The notes: a model not told the origin generated them from the sequence alone. Counted from the first letter of the stretch, positions 41,269 to 51,455 are shown. The stretch: DNA of 64,000 nucleotides from Symsagittifera roscoffensis (GCF_963678635.1 NC_087066.1:62626282-62690281); one strand, 5' to 3'. A program made the numbers and translations.

Positions 41269-42096
41269 ATGGATTCTTTCACTATTGAGTTGGTTTCCAA
41301 CGCTTCTTTTAATTATTATCCGAATAATAGTCTTAGTTCTTTTACAAATTTTCTACCTGAACAAATACATTTGAAAGGAGAATGGGAGGTTGCTATTTCA
41401 GAAATATCATACCCTTCTTTGTACCAAAATGTTACAGAGGGAAAGTTTACATTCGTAGATGGAAGAGAAAGTTCTGAGGAGAAAAGAAAGATTGTACCGA
41501 TGAACATTGAACCAGGATTGTATCCAAGTATTGTTGATATAGTTGTAGCCATGAACAACAAAATTCGAGAACGTCTAGGAGCTCAAGTTTTTGAATATAA
41601 CGGAATCTATGTATCAGTAGATAAAATTACACAAAAAGTTGCTGTTCATTTACCTGAGAGTCAATCAGTGTTTATAATTCAGAGTGCTGATTTGAGCCAC
41701 ATTTTTAGTTGTGATTTAGAACAAAATCAAACAGGGGTTATAATGAAAGGAAAAGGTCCACATTATCCTCAGTATTCTTACAACATTATAAGAATACATT
41801 CCCTAATGATATACAGTGATATTATAGAATATAACATAGTTGGTGATACAAAAACTCCCTTATTGCGTTGTATTCCATTTATCTCCAAAGTGAAGAGTGG
41901 AGATATAATTTCTACTGGACAGTACATGAATTATCAATCCTTTACAAATTTACAGTTTAAAAAGTTGTTGAAAAATTCTTTCCATAGTATCAAGATAGAA
42001 CTAAGAGATAGTACAGGCGAAAAAATTCCTTTTGTGTCCGTAGGAATCACTCGAGTTGTTCTCTTGTTCCGCAAGATTTCGAATAATCATTTTTGA
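41269..42096 (+). CDS. Minor capsid (penton-type, single jelly-roll) protein
   Basis: 275 residues. It starts with FTIELVSNASFNYYPNNSL, then FLPEQIHLKGEWEVAISEI-YP, and ends with RDSTGEKIPFVSVGITRVVLLFRK, the pattern of Maverick minor capsid proteins, which form the vertex pentons. The frame is intact. It is followed closely by a basic protein and the major capsid gene. Confidence 0.85.
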   Translation: MDSFTIELVSNASFNYYPNNSLSSFTNFLPEQIHLKGEWEVAISEISYPSLYQNVTEGKFTFVDGRESSEEKRKIVPMNIEPGLYPSIVDIVVAMNNKIRERLGAQVFEYNGIYVSVDKITQKVAVHLPESQSVFIIQSADLSHIFSCDLEQNQTGVIMKGKGPHYPQYSYNIIRIHSLMIYSDIIEYNIVGDTKTPLLRCIPFISKVKSGDIISTGQYMNYQSFTNLQFKKLLKNSFHSIKIELRDSTGEKIPFVSVGITRVVLLFRKISNNHF

Positions 42097-42113
42097 TTTA
42101 AACTTCATACGAA

Positions 42114-42488
42114 ATGGTTGCTCAAAAATCAGCTGATTTCCCTATTTTCGAGGACATGCAAGACAGCGTGGAAGAGGTTTTGGAGCTCTTGCACAAACTC
42201 TTGGGAGAACTGCAATCCCCTTTATTAAAAAAATATATAGTCCCAGCTGCAAAAAGAATTGGGGCAGATTTGTTTGAAATCGCTGCTCCAGAGATTGGGG
42301 AAGTTGTTAGTGGACGTAAAAAACTCAAAACATTTGCAAAAGATGTGGGAACAAAAACAGTTCGGAAACAATTGGGAGGTGGAAAAAAGAAATCTAGGCG
42401 TAAAACAGCTAGAACCAGATCCATTTCTCGAAAAAGCAGATCGAAAAACAGTCGCTCTCGCAAAGACATTTTTGACAATATAAAATGA
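42114..42488 (+). CDS. Small basic virion or core protein
   Basis: 124 residues: an acidic helical N-terminus, a central amphipathic helix (PAAKRIGADLFEIAAPEIGEVVSG) and a strongly basic Arg/Lys/Ser tail (KKKSRRKTARTRSISRKSRSK) likely to bind DNA. In Mavericks such proteins lie between the two capsid genes. The stop overlaps the next start as ATGA (42485-42488). Confidence 0.6.
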   Translation: MVAQKSADFPIFEDMQDSVEEVLELLHKLLGELQSPLLKKYIVPAAKRIGADLFEIAAPEIGEVVSGRKKLKTFAKDVGTKTVRKQLGGGKKKSRRKTARTRSISRKSRSKNSRSRKDIFDNIK

Positions 42489-43773
42489 GTGTTAACCAAA
42501 GCCATTTTTGGTACGGGGCTTTTACAAATTCTTCATTGGAGATTTTTGATAAATTCCCAGTTTTGGAAACAATTAGTCATCTTACACACAAGAAGTATTC
42601 CCCAGTACTTCTCTGGATGAAAAAAGTATTGAGTTTGAATTTGAAACGGATCGTAACCTCTACTTGGATATGCGTGATACCCATCTTAGCTTAAAGCTTC
42701 AACTATTTAAAGGAAGCTTGTTTGAAGCTTTCAAAAAAGAAAAAGCAGAACATAAAGCAAAATCGGAGGAAGATTAAGATGAGGAACCACAAACTTACTT
42801 AACTTATGTAAACAATCTACTACATTCTCTATTCTCGAACTGTGAAGTTTATTTTAACAATGCAATGGTTTACAATGCCAATGGATTATATCCTCATAAG
42901 GCACAGATATCGAACGAATTCAACTCGTCAGCAGTGAGTAATAAAGGAATTCTTGCTTGTCATGGATACAGTTTTGAAGAAAATCCTGATGCATTTGATA
43001 TGTATCCATTCACTGATAGAGCAATTTCCTTGGGAACATGGATAACTTTTTCACTCTATGGAAGGCTCGCCATTGATTTGTTTACTTGCGAAAAACTTTT
43101 GCTACCAAACACCAAAGTTCGAATTAAACTTATTCGAGCTAGACCTAATTTTTACATGTTATCTGATAATCCAAATGTCAGTCTGAAAATAGTTGATTGT
43201 TCATTGTTTACTAGAAGAATTTTAGTTGCTGAACCTAATCATCAATACTTGCAATGGAATCTGGAAAGAGAACCTGCTCAATACAATTACATGGAAACTA
43301 TAGCAAGAACCTTTATCATTCCATCTCGTCAAAACCAGTTTATTCAGGAAAATGTTTTCAATAATGCCCCAATTAGAAGGATAGCTGTTGCAATGAATAC
43401 AAATTCGGCTGTTGCGGGATCTTTTCATGAAAATCCTTTCAATTATCAACAATTTCATTTGAGAGAGCTTAGAATTATTCGGGGTGGAAGAGCAATTATT
43501 TCATTAGATACAACTTCTCCTTGTCGACCCTATGTTACAACAATTAAAGCAATGCAGTTTAACAAAGATTTTCCAGCTCTTCCTATGGAAGATTTTCAAA
43601 ATCACTATATTCTAGTTTTCGACTTGACTTCACTACAGGATGCCGCTGAACACTTGCATTATCCAGAACTTAGTGGAGAAAGCTTGAGATTAGAAATGTT
43701 TTTTTCAGTTTCCCTTGGAGCAAGTAACGGAAGTGATAGTCTTGGGAGAAAGACTATCAAATGTTCAAATTGA
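42485..43773 (+). pseudogene. Major capsid protein (double jelly-roll), copy 1, broken
   Basis: The N-terminus opens at 42485 and leaves frame near 42605 through a one-base change. The family motif with ETDRNLYLDMRD appears in the next phase. A TAA interrupts at 42775-42777, after which the frame is open to 43773 with the conserved body (GTWITFSLYGRLAIDLFTCEKLLLP, HYILVFDLTSLQDAAEH). A T-tract at 43708-43714 is two bases shorter than in copy 2 and shifts the last ~30 residues. So it has three lesions. The intact protein would form the hexon-type capsomers. Confidence 0.85.
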
Positions 43774-43797
43774 CAAATTCGGAACAGTCGCTAAAAA

Positions 43798-44155
43798 TGT
43801 TTAGTTTTTTTGAGTTTTCAGGTTCCTATAAAAAATATTGTAGCTTTTTTGGGACTTTTCATTGTGATTATCTCTGTACTATATATTTTGTTTTTCTTCA
43901 GACCTAAATCTCCAGAAATAGCAGCTAATGAATGCTGTTTAATTGAAAACCCAAGACATTTCTTCAACCTAGACTGTGAATCAGTGTTCAACAAATTTTG
44001 TCCAGTTCACAAGTTTTGTGTATGGGACTTTGTTGATTCAGTACCTAAATGCGAGTAAGTCAATAACTTTAGGATTTTCCATCCTAAATTACAATATCAT
44101 ACTTTCTATTTCTTTGTTTTAGATGTAAATCAGCTAACATTTGCGAAAATGGATA
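43798..44155 (+). pseudogene. Cys-rich single-membrane-segment protein, copy 1 (spliced)
   Basis: The ATG overlaps the capsid C-terminal codons. A membrane segment (NIVAFLGLFIVIISVLYILFFF) is followed by a Cys-rich ectodomain-like part (ECCLIENP, LDCESVFNKFCPVHKFC). An intron from GTAAGT (44055) to TTTTAG (44122) joins KCE to a short CKSANICENG tail. One extra A before the membrane segment puts the ATG out of phase. The 6-Cys pattern suggests a disulphide-linked virion membrane protein. Confidence 0.5.
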
Positions 44156-44178
44156 ATTTTTCACTTCTGCAAATTATG
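44148..44178 (+). pseudogene. Protease start, truncated by the tandem duplication
   Basis: The first ten codons of the protease (MDNFSLLQI) follow the first Cys-rich gene and then run straight into duplicated capsid sequence. The full protease survives at 45383-45781. Confidence 0.65.
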
Positions 44179-45038
44179 GAATTCTTGCTTGTCATGGATA
44201 CAGTTTTGAAGAAAATCCTGATGCATTTGATATGTATCCATTCACTGATAGAGCAATTTCCTTGGGAACATGGATAACTTTTTCACTCTATGGAAGGCTC
44301 GCCATTGATTTGTTTACTTGCGAAAAACTTTTGCTACCAAACACCAAAGTTCGAATTAAACTTATTCGAGCTAGACCTAATTTTTACATGTTATCTGATA
44401 ATCCAAATGTCAGTCTGAAAATAGTTGATTGTTCATTGTTTACTAGAAGAATTTTAGTTGCTGAACCTAATCATCAATACTTGCAATGGAATCTGGAAAG
44501 AGAACCTGCTCAATACAATTACATGGAAACTATAGCAAGAACCTTTATCATTCCATCTCGTCAAAACCAGTTTATTCAGGAAAATGTTTTCAATAATGCC
44601 CCAATTAGAAGGATAGCTGTTGCAATGAATACAAATTCGGCTGTTGCGGGATCTTTTCATGAAAATCCTTTCAATTATCAACAATTTCATTTGAGAGAGC
44701 TTAGAATTATTCGGGGTGGAAGAGCAATTATTTCATTAGATACAACTTCTCCTTGTCGACCCTATGTTACAACAATTAAAGCAATGCAGTTTAACGAAGA
44801 TTTTCCAGCTCTTCCTATGGAAGATTTTCAAAATCACTATATTCTAGTTTTCGACTTGACTTCACTACAGGATGCCGCTGAACACTTGCATTATCCAGAA
44901 CTTAGTGGAGAAAGCTTGAGATTAGAAATGTTTTTTTTTCAGTTTCCCTTGGAGCAAGTAACGGAAGTGATAGTCTTGGGAGAAAGACTATCAAATTTTC
45001 AAATTGACAAATTCGGAACAGTCGCTAAAAATGTTTAG
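44179..45038 (+). pseudogene. Major capsid protein, copy 2 (N-terminally truncated)
   Basis: Duplicate of the second two thirds of the capsid gene, beginning at the junction near 44178. The body is nearly identical to copy 1 (one visible change Asn-Lys-Asp to Asn-Glu-Asp near 44800). Its T-tract keeps the family-like C-terminus (VTEVIVLGERLSNFQIDKFGTV). It lacks the N-terminal jelly roll, so neither copy is complete. Confidence 0.8.
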
Positions 45039-45390
45039 TTTTTTTGAGTTTTTTAGGTTCCTATAAAAACATTGTAGCTTTTTTGGGACTTTTCATTGTG
45101 ATTATCTCTGTACTATATATTTTGTTTTTCTTCAGACCTAAATCTCCAGAAATAGCAGCTAATGAATGCTGTTTAATTGAAAACCCAAGACATTTCTTCA
45201 ACCTAGACTGTGAATCAGTGTTCAACAAATTTTGTCCAGTTCACAAGTTTTGTGTATGGGACTTTGTTGATTCAGTACCTAAATGCGAGTAAGTCAATAA
45301 CTTTAGGATTTTCCATCCTAAATTACAATATCATACTTTCTATTTCTTTGTTTTAGATGTAAATCAGCTAATATTTGCGAAAATGGATAA
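45031..45390 (+). pseudogene. Cys-rich membrane protein, copy 2 (spliced)
   Basis: Same as copy 1 with the intron at 45289-45356. Here the A-tract is the shorter form, but an extra T upstream shifts the ATG, so each copy has a different homopolymer frameshift. The terminal stop overlaps the protease start by eight bases. Confidence 0.5.
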
Positions 45391-45781
45391 TTTTTCACTT
45401 CTGCAAATTATTGAAAGAATTCCTGAACTCAGGTTCAAGTACATGGGATCTTACCCCTCTGATAAAGTACCTCAACTAACAAAATACTCTTTTGCAATTG
45501 TTAACTCAGCTCCAAGCAATGATAGAGGGGAGCACTGGATCATGATGGCTCGATTGGATAAAACTTACTATTTTGCTGATTCTTTGGGTCGGAAAAGAAC
45601 AACTTATTCCTTTCTAACAAAAAAGTATCGGCGAATGGTTCCTCGAAAGCTACAAAAAACTGATAATTTGTGTGGATTTTACGCAATTTATTCAGCATTT
45701 CTTCTTTTTAAATTCTACCAGACAAACTTGAATAATATTCATGATGTGCATGTTTTGAATTTTATAAGTAATTTTATGTAA
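45383..45781 (+). CDS. Adenain-like cysteine protease
   Basis: 132 residues. Catalytic residues fit the adenovirus-protease/Ulp1 order: H51 (GEHWIM), D66 (YFADSLG), Q91 and C97 (NLCGFYAIY). In Mavericks it matures capsid proteins. It is shorter than adenovirus proteases but usual for this family. The frame is intact and starts inside the stop region of the upstream gene; the right TIR begins just after. Confidence 0.88.
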   Translation: MDNFSLLQIIERIPELRFKYMGSYPSDKVPQLTKYSFAIVNSAPSNDRGEHWIMMARLDKTYYFADSLGRKRTTYSFLTKKYRRMVPRKLQKTDNLCGFYAIYSAFLLFKFYQTNLNNIHDVHVLNFISNFM

Positions 45782-45815
45782 ATTTGTAGTTTTTTCATTT
45801 GTAAGTGTAAATTAT

Positions 45816-46379
45816 GGCAGTAAGTTTACTATACGATGCAGTGATTTATATACTTTCTTTGTAATTTAAAATTTTTTCTCAAAAAAACTTGACTTTTTTT
45901 TCGATGTCTCTGTAGGTTCAGAATAGATTCAGATAGGTAGAAAGTAAAAATATCTAATAATTTTTATTAGATCAAATTAAACAAATCTTATCGTGTTTTG
46001 AATTTTTTTTGAAAATTTTGTTGATAAAAATTTCAAGTTTTTGCACAAAAACTCTTACCATTGACTTACCATGCACCAAAAAACTATATACATAACCTTT
46101 ATTCTACAATCTACACGTAATTAACAATTAATTGTTCCCAATTAGGTAACGCGCGCCAAAAATTTTTCCAAAAATTTTGTGTCAAAATTTTTCCAAATTT
46201 TTTCCCAAAATTTTTTCCAAAATTTTTCCCGACACAAAAACATCGTATGTTAATACATGGGAAACCTATAACCTATCTTAATACACGGGAAATCTATTCC
46301 CTATCTTAATACATAGCATGGCGGACCGGAAATCTATAACGTATCTTAATACATGGGGTCCGCCATGCACCCCCCCCCC
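45816..46379. repeat. Right TIR of element A
   Basis: Inverted match to 29011-29578, ending in the same stem (46316-46327 with 46357-46368) and a C-run. The G/C tract differs in length between the two ends (13 versus 10). Confidence 0.88.
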
Positions 46380-47010
46380 TGATCACCTCCAACATCTACT
46401 ACTGTCATTCCTTCGAAATTTTTAGAATTTTCCAGAAAATATTTCTATCAATCAGAAGTAAGCAGTTTTTAGACATAACTTTGGATTCAAAATATTCATT
46501 TTTGAAGAATGTCAATTAAAAAGCATTTGAACTTCCTTGAATTACTCTACAAGAAAAAAGTTAATATTCCGTGTGATTTCCTTATTGATGAAATAGATGT
46601 AGATTCTTAATTTTTTCACAATTTTTTGGACGTTTATGTTGTCCAAAATAGAGTTCTTCGACTAAGTAAAAGTCTCTTTAGGGAAACTTACTCAATCAAA
46701 AAGTTTATTTTTGATCCACATATTGCGTATCAAAGTTATAAACTTACTGCTGAGTTACACCTGACTAGAAAAGAAATTTTATTTATTTTAGAAAACTTGA
46801 AGTTAATGAAAAAGTCTTACGATAATATTTCAAAGATTCTTTTTATTCCCTACTCCCAAATTTGTCAAAACTCCCCAGAAAGTTCTTTATTCCTCCATTT
46901 TTTTAAAGATTTTCAAAGTTCAAAATCCTGCTTGAGTCGGTTTGGAATCAGATTTCCAGAAGTCTGCTTTGAAAAATTCGTCAACTTTGAGTTCTCCTCC
47001 CAAATTTACA
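46380..47010 (+). repeat. Right flank of element A, source of the inverted copy
   Basis: 631 bp immediately outside the right TIR of A that reappear inverted at 28380-29010. From about 46405 it is homologous to module 1 (33330 onward), so it is B accessory DNA interrupted by A. Confidence 0.75.
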
Positions 47011-47090
47011 TAAAAATTAAAGAACTTGACTATTTACTCAAAAATCAGCAGTTTCTCAATGATTACATACAAAAAATTCAATTAACTTGA
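46509..47090 (+). pseudogene. Accessory protein (module 2), with early stop
   Basis: Homologue of 33387-33998. The ATG at 46509 is in phase, but a TAA at 46608-46610 (TAC in module 1) stops it after 33 codons; the frame is then open from 46626 to 47090. Modules 1 and 2 carry different lesions, so they decayed independently. Confidence 0.55.
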
Positions 47091-47245
47091 TGAAACAAGT
47101 TGCAGAGATGTTACTTTTTTCTAATTTTCTTTCTTTTGTTACTTATATCAGCAATATTTCTTATTTTTACTGCAAACAACTTTTGGTCCTTTTTTTGCGA
47201 TTGCTTTTATGTATATTTTCACTTATTTGGAAGACTTAAGTCCTT
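47090..47245 (+). pseudogene. Small membrane protein (module 2), frameshifted
   Basis: Copy of 34001-34159. The start again overlaps the previous stop (TGATG) but a one-base change near 47118 shifts the hydrophobic segments out of frame. Confidence 0.5.
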
Positions 47246-47249
47246 AAAA

Positions 47250-47440
47250 GGTTCCTCTGATTGGATACGACAACTTGAACAAAAATGAACACTTTTGTGA
47301 TTAGAAACGACAATATCCAAAATGGAGCTTTGTTTCCAATTGGACACGAGTTTTCTATAAGAATTCCATAAAAGGAAACTAAAATCTGATTGGACACGAG
47401 TACAATCCAAATAAGGAAAATCAGTTCTGATTGGTTAAAC
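47250..47440 (+). promoter_or_regulatory. ATTGG array (module 2)
   Basis: Copy of the module 1 NF-Y-like array; the CTGATTGG boxes and their spacing are mostly kept, with one box changed (GATTAG). Confidence 0.55.
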
Positions 47441-47624
47441 CCACACATTCCAGTTGAAGGTACCCCTCTCTCTTAACTAAAAATCAATTTATTTTCAACT
47501 TAACTACCGTCAACTACCTCCTCTCTCATCTCTAAATACAATAACTTCAACTTAACCACAGTCAACTTTCACCCTCTCTACTGTAAATCTTGTTTTTACT
47601 CATTAACTCAACTTATTGCTCAAA

Positions 47625-48148
47625 ATGATCTTCTCAGTACAAAACAACAACCTTATGCTCTCGGTGGAATTTTCGACTGATTTAGTACAAATCCAAGTGC
47701 GAGAAACAGTTTGTGGAGTTTTTCTGGCGCGAATGGACATCCCAATCCAAGTCTGGCATATGGTGGAAGTGATGCGAAGGGATTTCAACGAACATCATTT
47801 AACGCAAGTACCCCCTATATATATAACGCAAGTACATCATATAACGCAAGTACAGAGAATCAACTTGGAGAAATGCAAATGATGGAGGAAGTGGCCGAGC
47901 ATGTGGGAATGAACTACCCCGAAATTCCTGACTCTAGATATGTGGCTCAACCATTCGACAATTTCCTCTTTCCTTGGGGAGAGGGATCTGTGGACAACCC
48001 AATTACAATCGAAGAGGATGAGGGGTTCTCTGAGCCAAGAACTCCAGTCAGCGAACCACCAATGACGGAGGCAAGACCAGCTTTGCGCTCCATTGAGAAC
48101 TTGCAAAGTTTTGAGAACTCAGCTGCTCGACAGCTCTTTGATTTGTAA
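47625..48148 (+). pseudogene. Acidic accessory protein (module 2), frameshifted by repeat expansion
   Basis: Homologue of 34537-35037. The phrase ATAACGCAAGTAC has expanded to three copies near 47815-47855, and the added length is not a multiple of three. The N-terminal half (to 47882) and C-terminal half (open to 48148, with NPITIEEDE and AARQLFDL) are therefore in different frames. Confidence 0.6.
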
Positions 48149-48648
48149 ATAAATTGGTTATTGTCTTGTGCTTTGTAATTTAATTTCTTTGTATCGAGTA
48201 AATTTATTTTCAAGAGATAGGAACAAAGAGATCATAGAAAAGTTTAATAAGAAATTTCATAGGTAAAACTTTGTTAAAAATGAAACTAATTGAGCATTTG
48301 GTAAACTGTTTTATAAAATTTTGTTAGAAAGATGGCAAAAAATTTAAAACAATTTTTGCAAGCATGTTAAAAAATAAACATTAATTTTTGCACCATGCGA
48401 AAATTTTCATAATTTTTTTTGCCTACTTGTTTAAAAAATCAAAAAAAATCTCGCAAATTAAGAAAAATTTCATTAAATATTTTCGCATTTTTTAGAAAAC
48501 TAAAAGAGGATTTTCTTGCACTGTTAATAATTAAATAAAATGAAAATCTTGTTTTAATTTTGATCATAAAAAAAATCTCTTTTTTACATGTATATTGATC
48601 AAAAATATTGGAAAAACAATGTATTAAGATAGGGAATAGTACTCAAAG
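48149..48648. other. AT-rich spacer, module 2
   Basis: Non-coding equivalent of 35038-35904, shorter, keeping an exact terminal motif at 48619-48639. Confidence 0.55.
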
Positions 48649-49070
48649 TCAGCAATTATGAAAAATTTTCAGCATTAATTTAACAAGTTTTTCACAATAA
48701 AATTTGCAATTTTTGCATATGAATAAGAAAAAGTAAGTTAGATTTTTGCATTTGTTTTCAAAAAAACCACAAAAAAACATGCATCTAACACAAAATTTTG
48801 TTGAAAATTTTTGCACACTTGTTGAAAATTGCAAATTTGTTCGTTGAAAAAACTTATGATTTAAATAAAAACAATTTTGACAAGATTTTATAAACAAATA
48901 ATCAATTATTAAAAGAAAAATTGATACGCTACTATTTTCAGTACCATGACCATCAATGAAACAATCAACAATTTTCAACAAATCAGTCTCATACTTTGAG
49001 TTTTGAACTTTTCGAATCCTTTCCAAAAAAGCTGATTCAAGAGTCTGAGTGGACGCAAGTTCCTGATCAG
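48649..49070 (-). pseudogene. C-terminal remnant of the module 2 minus-strand accessory gene
   Basis: Only the last part of the protein family at 35905-36456 is present (STQTLESAFLERIRKVQNSKYETDLL), then it runs into module 3 at about 49070. A deletion has joined module 2 to module 3. Confidence 0.55.
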
Positions 49071-49091
49071 AAATGAAAAAATTGCAGAGAT

Positions 49092-49170
49092 GCTACTTTT
49101 ATTAATTTTCCTTCTTTTGTTACTTATATCGGCAATATTTCTTATTTTTACAGCAAACAACTTTTGGTAA
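49092..49170 (+). pseudogene. Small membrane protein (module 3), truncated
   Basis: Copy of 34001-34159. The first membrane segment is kept but TGGTAA replaces TGGTCA before the second segment. Confidence 0.45.
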
Positions 49171-49239
49171 TTTATTTTTGCGATTGCTTTTGTTTATATT
49201 TTTACTTATTTGGAAGACTTAAAACCTTAGAAGGTTCCT

Positions 49240-49423
49240 CTGATTGGATACGACAACTTGAACAAAAATGAATTTTTTTGTGGTTGGAAACGACAATAAT
49301 CAAAATGGAGCTTTGTTTCCGATTGGAACCGAGTTTTCTATAAGAAATCCATAAAAGGAAACTGAAATGTGATTGGACACAGCTACAATCCAAATAAGGA
49401 AAATCCATTCTGATAGGTTGAAC
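49240..49423 (+). promoter_or_regulatory. ATTGG array (module 3)
   Basis: Third copy of the NF-Y-like array; at least three ATTGG boxes remain, others have drifted. Confidence 0.5.
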
Positions 49424-49607
49424 CTACACATTCCAGTTGAAGATACCCCTCACTCCTAACTAAAAATCATTTTATTTTCAACTAAACCACCGTCAACTAC
49501 CTCCTCTCTCAGCTCTAAACATCTTAATTTCAACTTATTTTTTGTAAGCTTCCCCCTCCTCTCAGTTCTTTCTTGTTTTTCCTCTTTTAGTCATCTTATT
49601 GCTCAAA

Positions 49608-50094
49608 ATGAACTTCTCAGTGCAAAACAGCAACCTTATGTACTCTGTAGAATTTTCACCTGATCTAGTAAAAATCCAAGTGCGAGAAACAGTCTCTGGA
49701 GTTTTTCTGCCTCGAATGGACATCCCAATCCAAGTCTGGCACATGGTGGAAGTGATGCGAAGGGATTTCAGCGAGCATCATATGATGCAAGTTCCCATCA
49801 CAGAAAACCAACTTGGAACCATGCAAATGATGGCGGAAGTGTCTGAGCATGTGGGAATGAAGTACCCCGAGATTCTTGACTTTAGATATGTGGCTCAACC
49901 ATTCGACGATTTCTCTTTCCTTGGGAGAAGGAAGGATCAGTCGAAAACCCCATCACAATAGATGAAGATGAGGGATTCTCAGAAACAATGACGCCTCCAG
50001 CTCCACAACAACCACCAGCAATGGAACCTCGTCCAGCTCTGCGTTCTATAGAGAACCTCCAGAACTCTTCTGCTGCTCGACAGCTCTTTGATTA
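49608..50094 (+). pseudogene. Acidic accessory protein (module 3), one-base frameshift
   Basis: The most diverged paralogue of 34537-35037. A single missing C near 49910 shifts the frame to a stop at 49959-49961. Downstream, the original phase still encodes the family end (NPITIDEDEGF, RPALRSIENLQN, AARQLFD) to the TAA at 50092-50094. Many differences from module 1 are silent, which indicates past selection on the protein and a recent break. Confidence 0.6.
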
Positions 50095-50289
50095 AATGTT
50101 TTTATAAATAAAGGTTGTTTGGTTTTGACTTCGTTTTCTTTAAATAATTTCTTCAATTTCATTTTAGTTATGAGAATAGATGAGAGGTTCAAGATAAACC
50201 ATTGAAAAACAATTAGAACTTAGTTAAGTGCTCCGAACTTTTGATTAATTTTTGCACAAAAATTCGGAAAAACACTAGAAAAACTGTAC

Positions 50290-50760
50290 ACAAGTAAAAA
50301 GTTACCTAATCGATATTGCATCTTGTACACACTTTTAGCCTTTTGTAGAAAAAATTGAAACACTTTTCGCATTTTGTCGAAAAAAAATAAAACATTTTTC
50401 GCATTTTGTCGAAAAAAGTAAAACACTTTTCGCATTTTGTCGAAAAATTTGAAACACTTTTTGCATTTTATCGAAAAAAGTAAAAAACTTTTCGCATTTT
50501 GACGAAAAAATTGAAACACTTTTCGCATTTTATCGAAAAAAGTAAAACACTTATCGCATTTTGTCGAAAAAGTGAAACATTTTTCGCATTTGTAGTGAAA
50601 AAGTGCAACACTTTTTGCATCTTGTTAAAAAAAGTAAAACACTTTTCGCATCTTCTAGAAAAAGTTGAAACATTTTTCGCATTATGTCAAAAAAATTGAA
50701 ACACTTTTTACAACTTGTTAAAAAAATTGAAATGTTTTTTGCAACTTTTTGAAAATCAAA
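50290..50760. repeat. ~30-bp minisatellite in module 3 spacer
   Basis: About 14 copies of a unit like AAACACTTTTCGCATTTTGT plus CGAAAAAAGTA. It expands a motif present in weaker form in the module 1 and 2 spacers. Frames through it are not genes. Confidence 0.8.
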
Positions 50761-50948
50761 AGAAATATTACATCTTTCTTACATGTTTGAAATTTTTTTT
50801 GCAAATGATTTAAACAACGGTGATTTTTTTTCGGTAAGTAATGGTAATTTTGTAAACATATGAGAGAAAATAGATGGAATATCAGAAGTTTTTTATTGAA
50901 AAATTGACATGATCACTATTTACAAATCCATAACCATCAATACAACAG

Positions 50949-51455
50949 TCAATTATTTTTTAAATCATGTTCATATTTTGAGTTTTGTACTTTACGAATT
51001 CTGTCTAAAAATGCTGAGCCAAGAGTTTGCGTAGATGCAAGTTTTTGATTAGAACTTAGATAATGTTCTTTGAACTTTTTGCGAACAAGTCGTTTCCTTG
51101 ATACGCTTGGTGTTTTTCTGCTCCGTAAATTATGCTGCACTCCACAACTAAGCTGATTGAAGACTTCCCCACTTGATGTGACAATACTCGAAAAGAATCT
51201 GTGCTTGTACAAAGTGTAAAGACAATCAATTTCTTGATATATGCATTGATATTTGTCTAATCTCTGGAGAATTTGGCTAAGGGAAGTTCCAATTAAAATT
51301 ATATGAAATTTGCAATTTCCCAAGGAACAGAAAGAATCGTGAGTAGAGACGCAATAATCTTGGGTTACTATGTATTTTTCGTAAAATGTTAGAAACAGTA
51401 ATAAACAATGATTTGCTATTATAATCTGAATAAAAGCTGACATAGCAGCTGCCAT
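50949..51455 (-). CDS. Accessory protein of unknown function (module 3)
   Basis: About 168 residues, homologous over most of its length to 35905-36456: DYCVSTHDSFC, CKFHIILIGTSLSQILQRLDKY, a basic KKFKEHYLSSNQK, and RIRKVQNSKYE. The frame is open, with a shortened C-terminus. It is divergent from the broken gene at 51661 across the CArG/AP-1 promoter. Confidence 0.5.
   Translation of the reverse strand: MAAAMSAFIQIIIANHCLLLFLTFYEKYIVTQDYCVSTHDSFCSLGNCKFHIILIGTSLSQILQRLDKYQCIYQEIDCLYTLYKHRFFSSIVTSSGEVFNQLSCGVQHNLRSRKTPSVSRKRLVRKKFKEHYLSSNQKLASTQTLGSAFLDRIRKVQNSKYEHDLKNN

Larger units (their letters stand above)
42947..45416 (+). repeat. Tandem direct duplication of 1.23 kb (capsid to protease start)
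   Basis: 42947-44178 and 44179-45416 are adjacent copies offset by 1232 bases in the capsid region. Each contains capsid C-terminus, Cys-rich membrane gene and protease start. GAATTC is present at the start of both copies and again in the protease at 45417, close to the breakpoints. A few homopolymer indels and substitutions separate the copies. Confidence 0.88.
29011..46379. mobile_element. Maverick/Polinton element A (17.4 kb)
   Basis: Bounded by ~0.57-kb TIRs beginning with a G-run and a 12-bp stem. It carries the defining Maverick set: protein-primed DNA polymerase B on the minus strand, and on the plus strand packaging ATPase, retroviral-type integrase, minor and major capsid proteins and adenain-like protease, plus accessory genes. 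Capsid and polymerase are frameshifted and a 1.2-kb tandem duplication runs through capsid and protease, so this copy is probably no longer autonomous. Flanks are inverted copies, so no target duplication remains. Confidence 0.9.

Noticed and set aside
50220-50760. Regularly spaced repeats resembling a CRISPR array
   Set aside because: Unit and spacer are both repeated and degenerate, and the context is a eukaryotic mobile element; it is a minisatellite.
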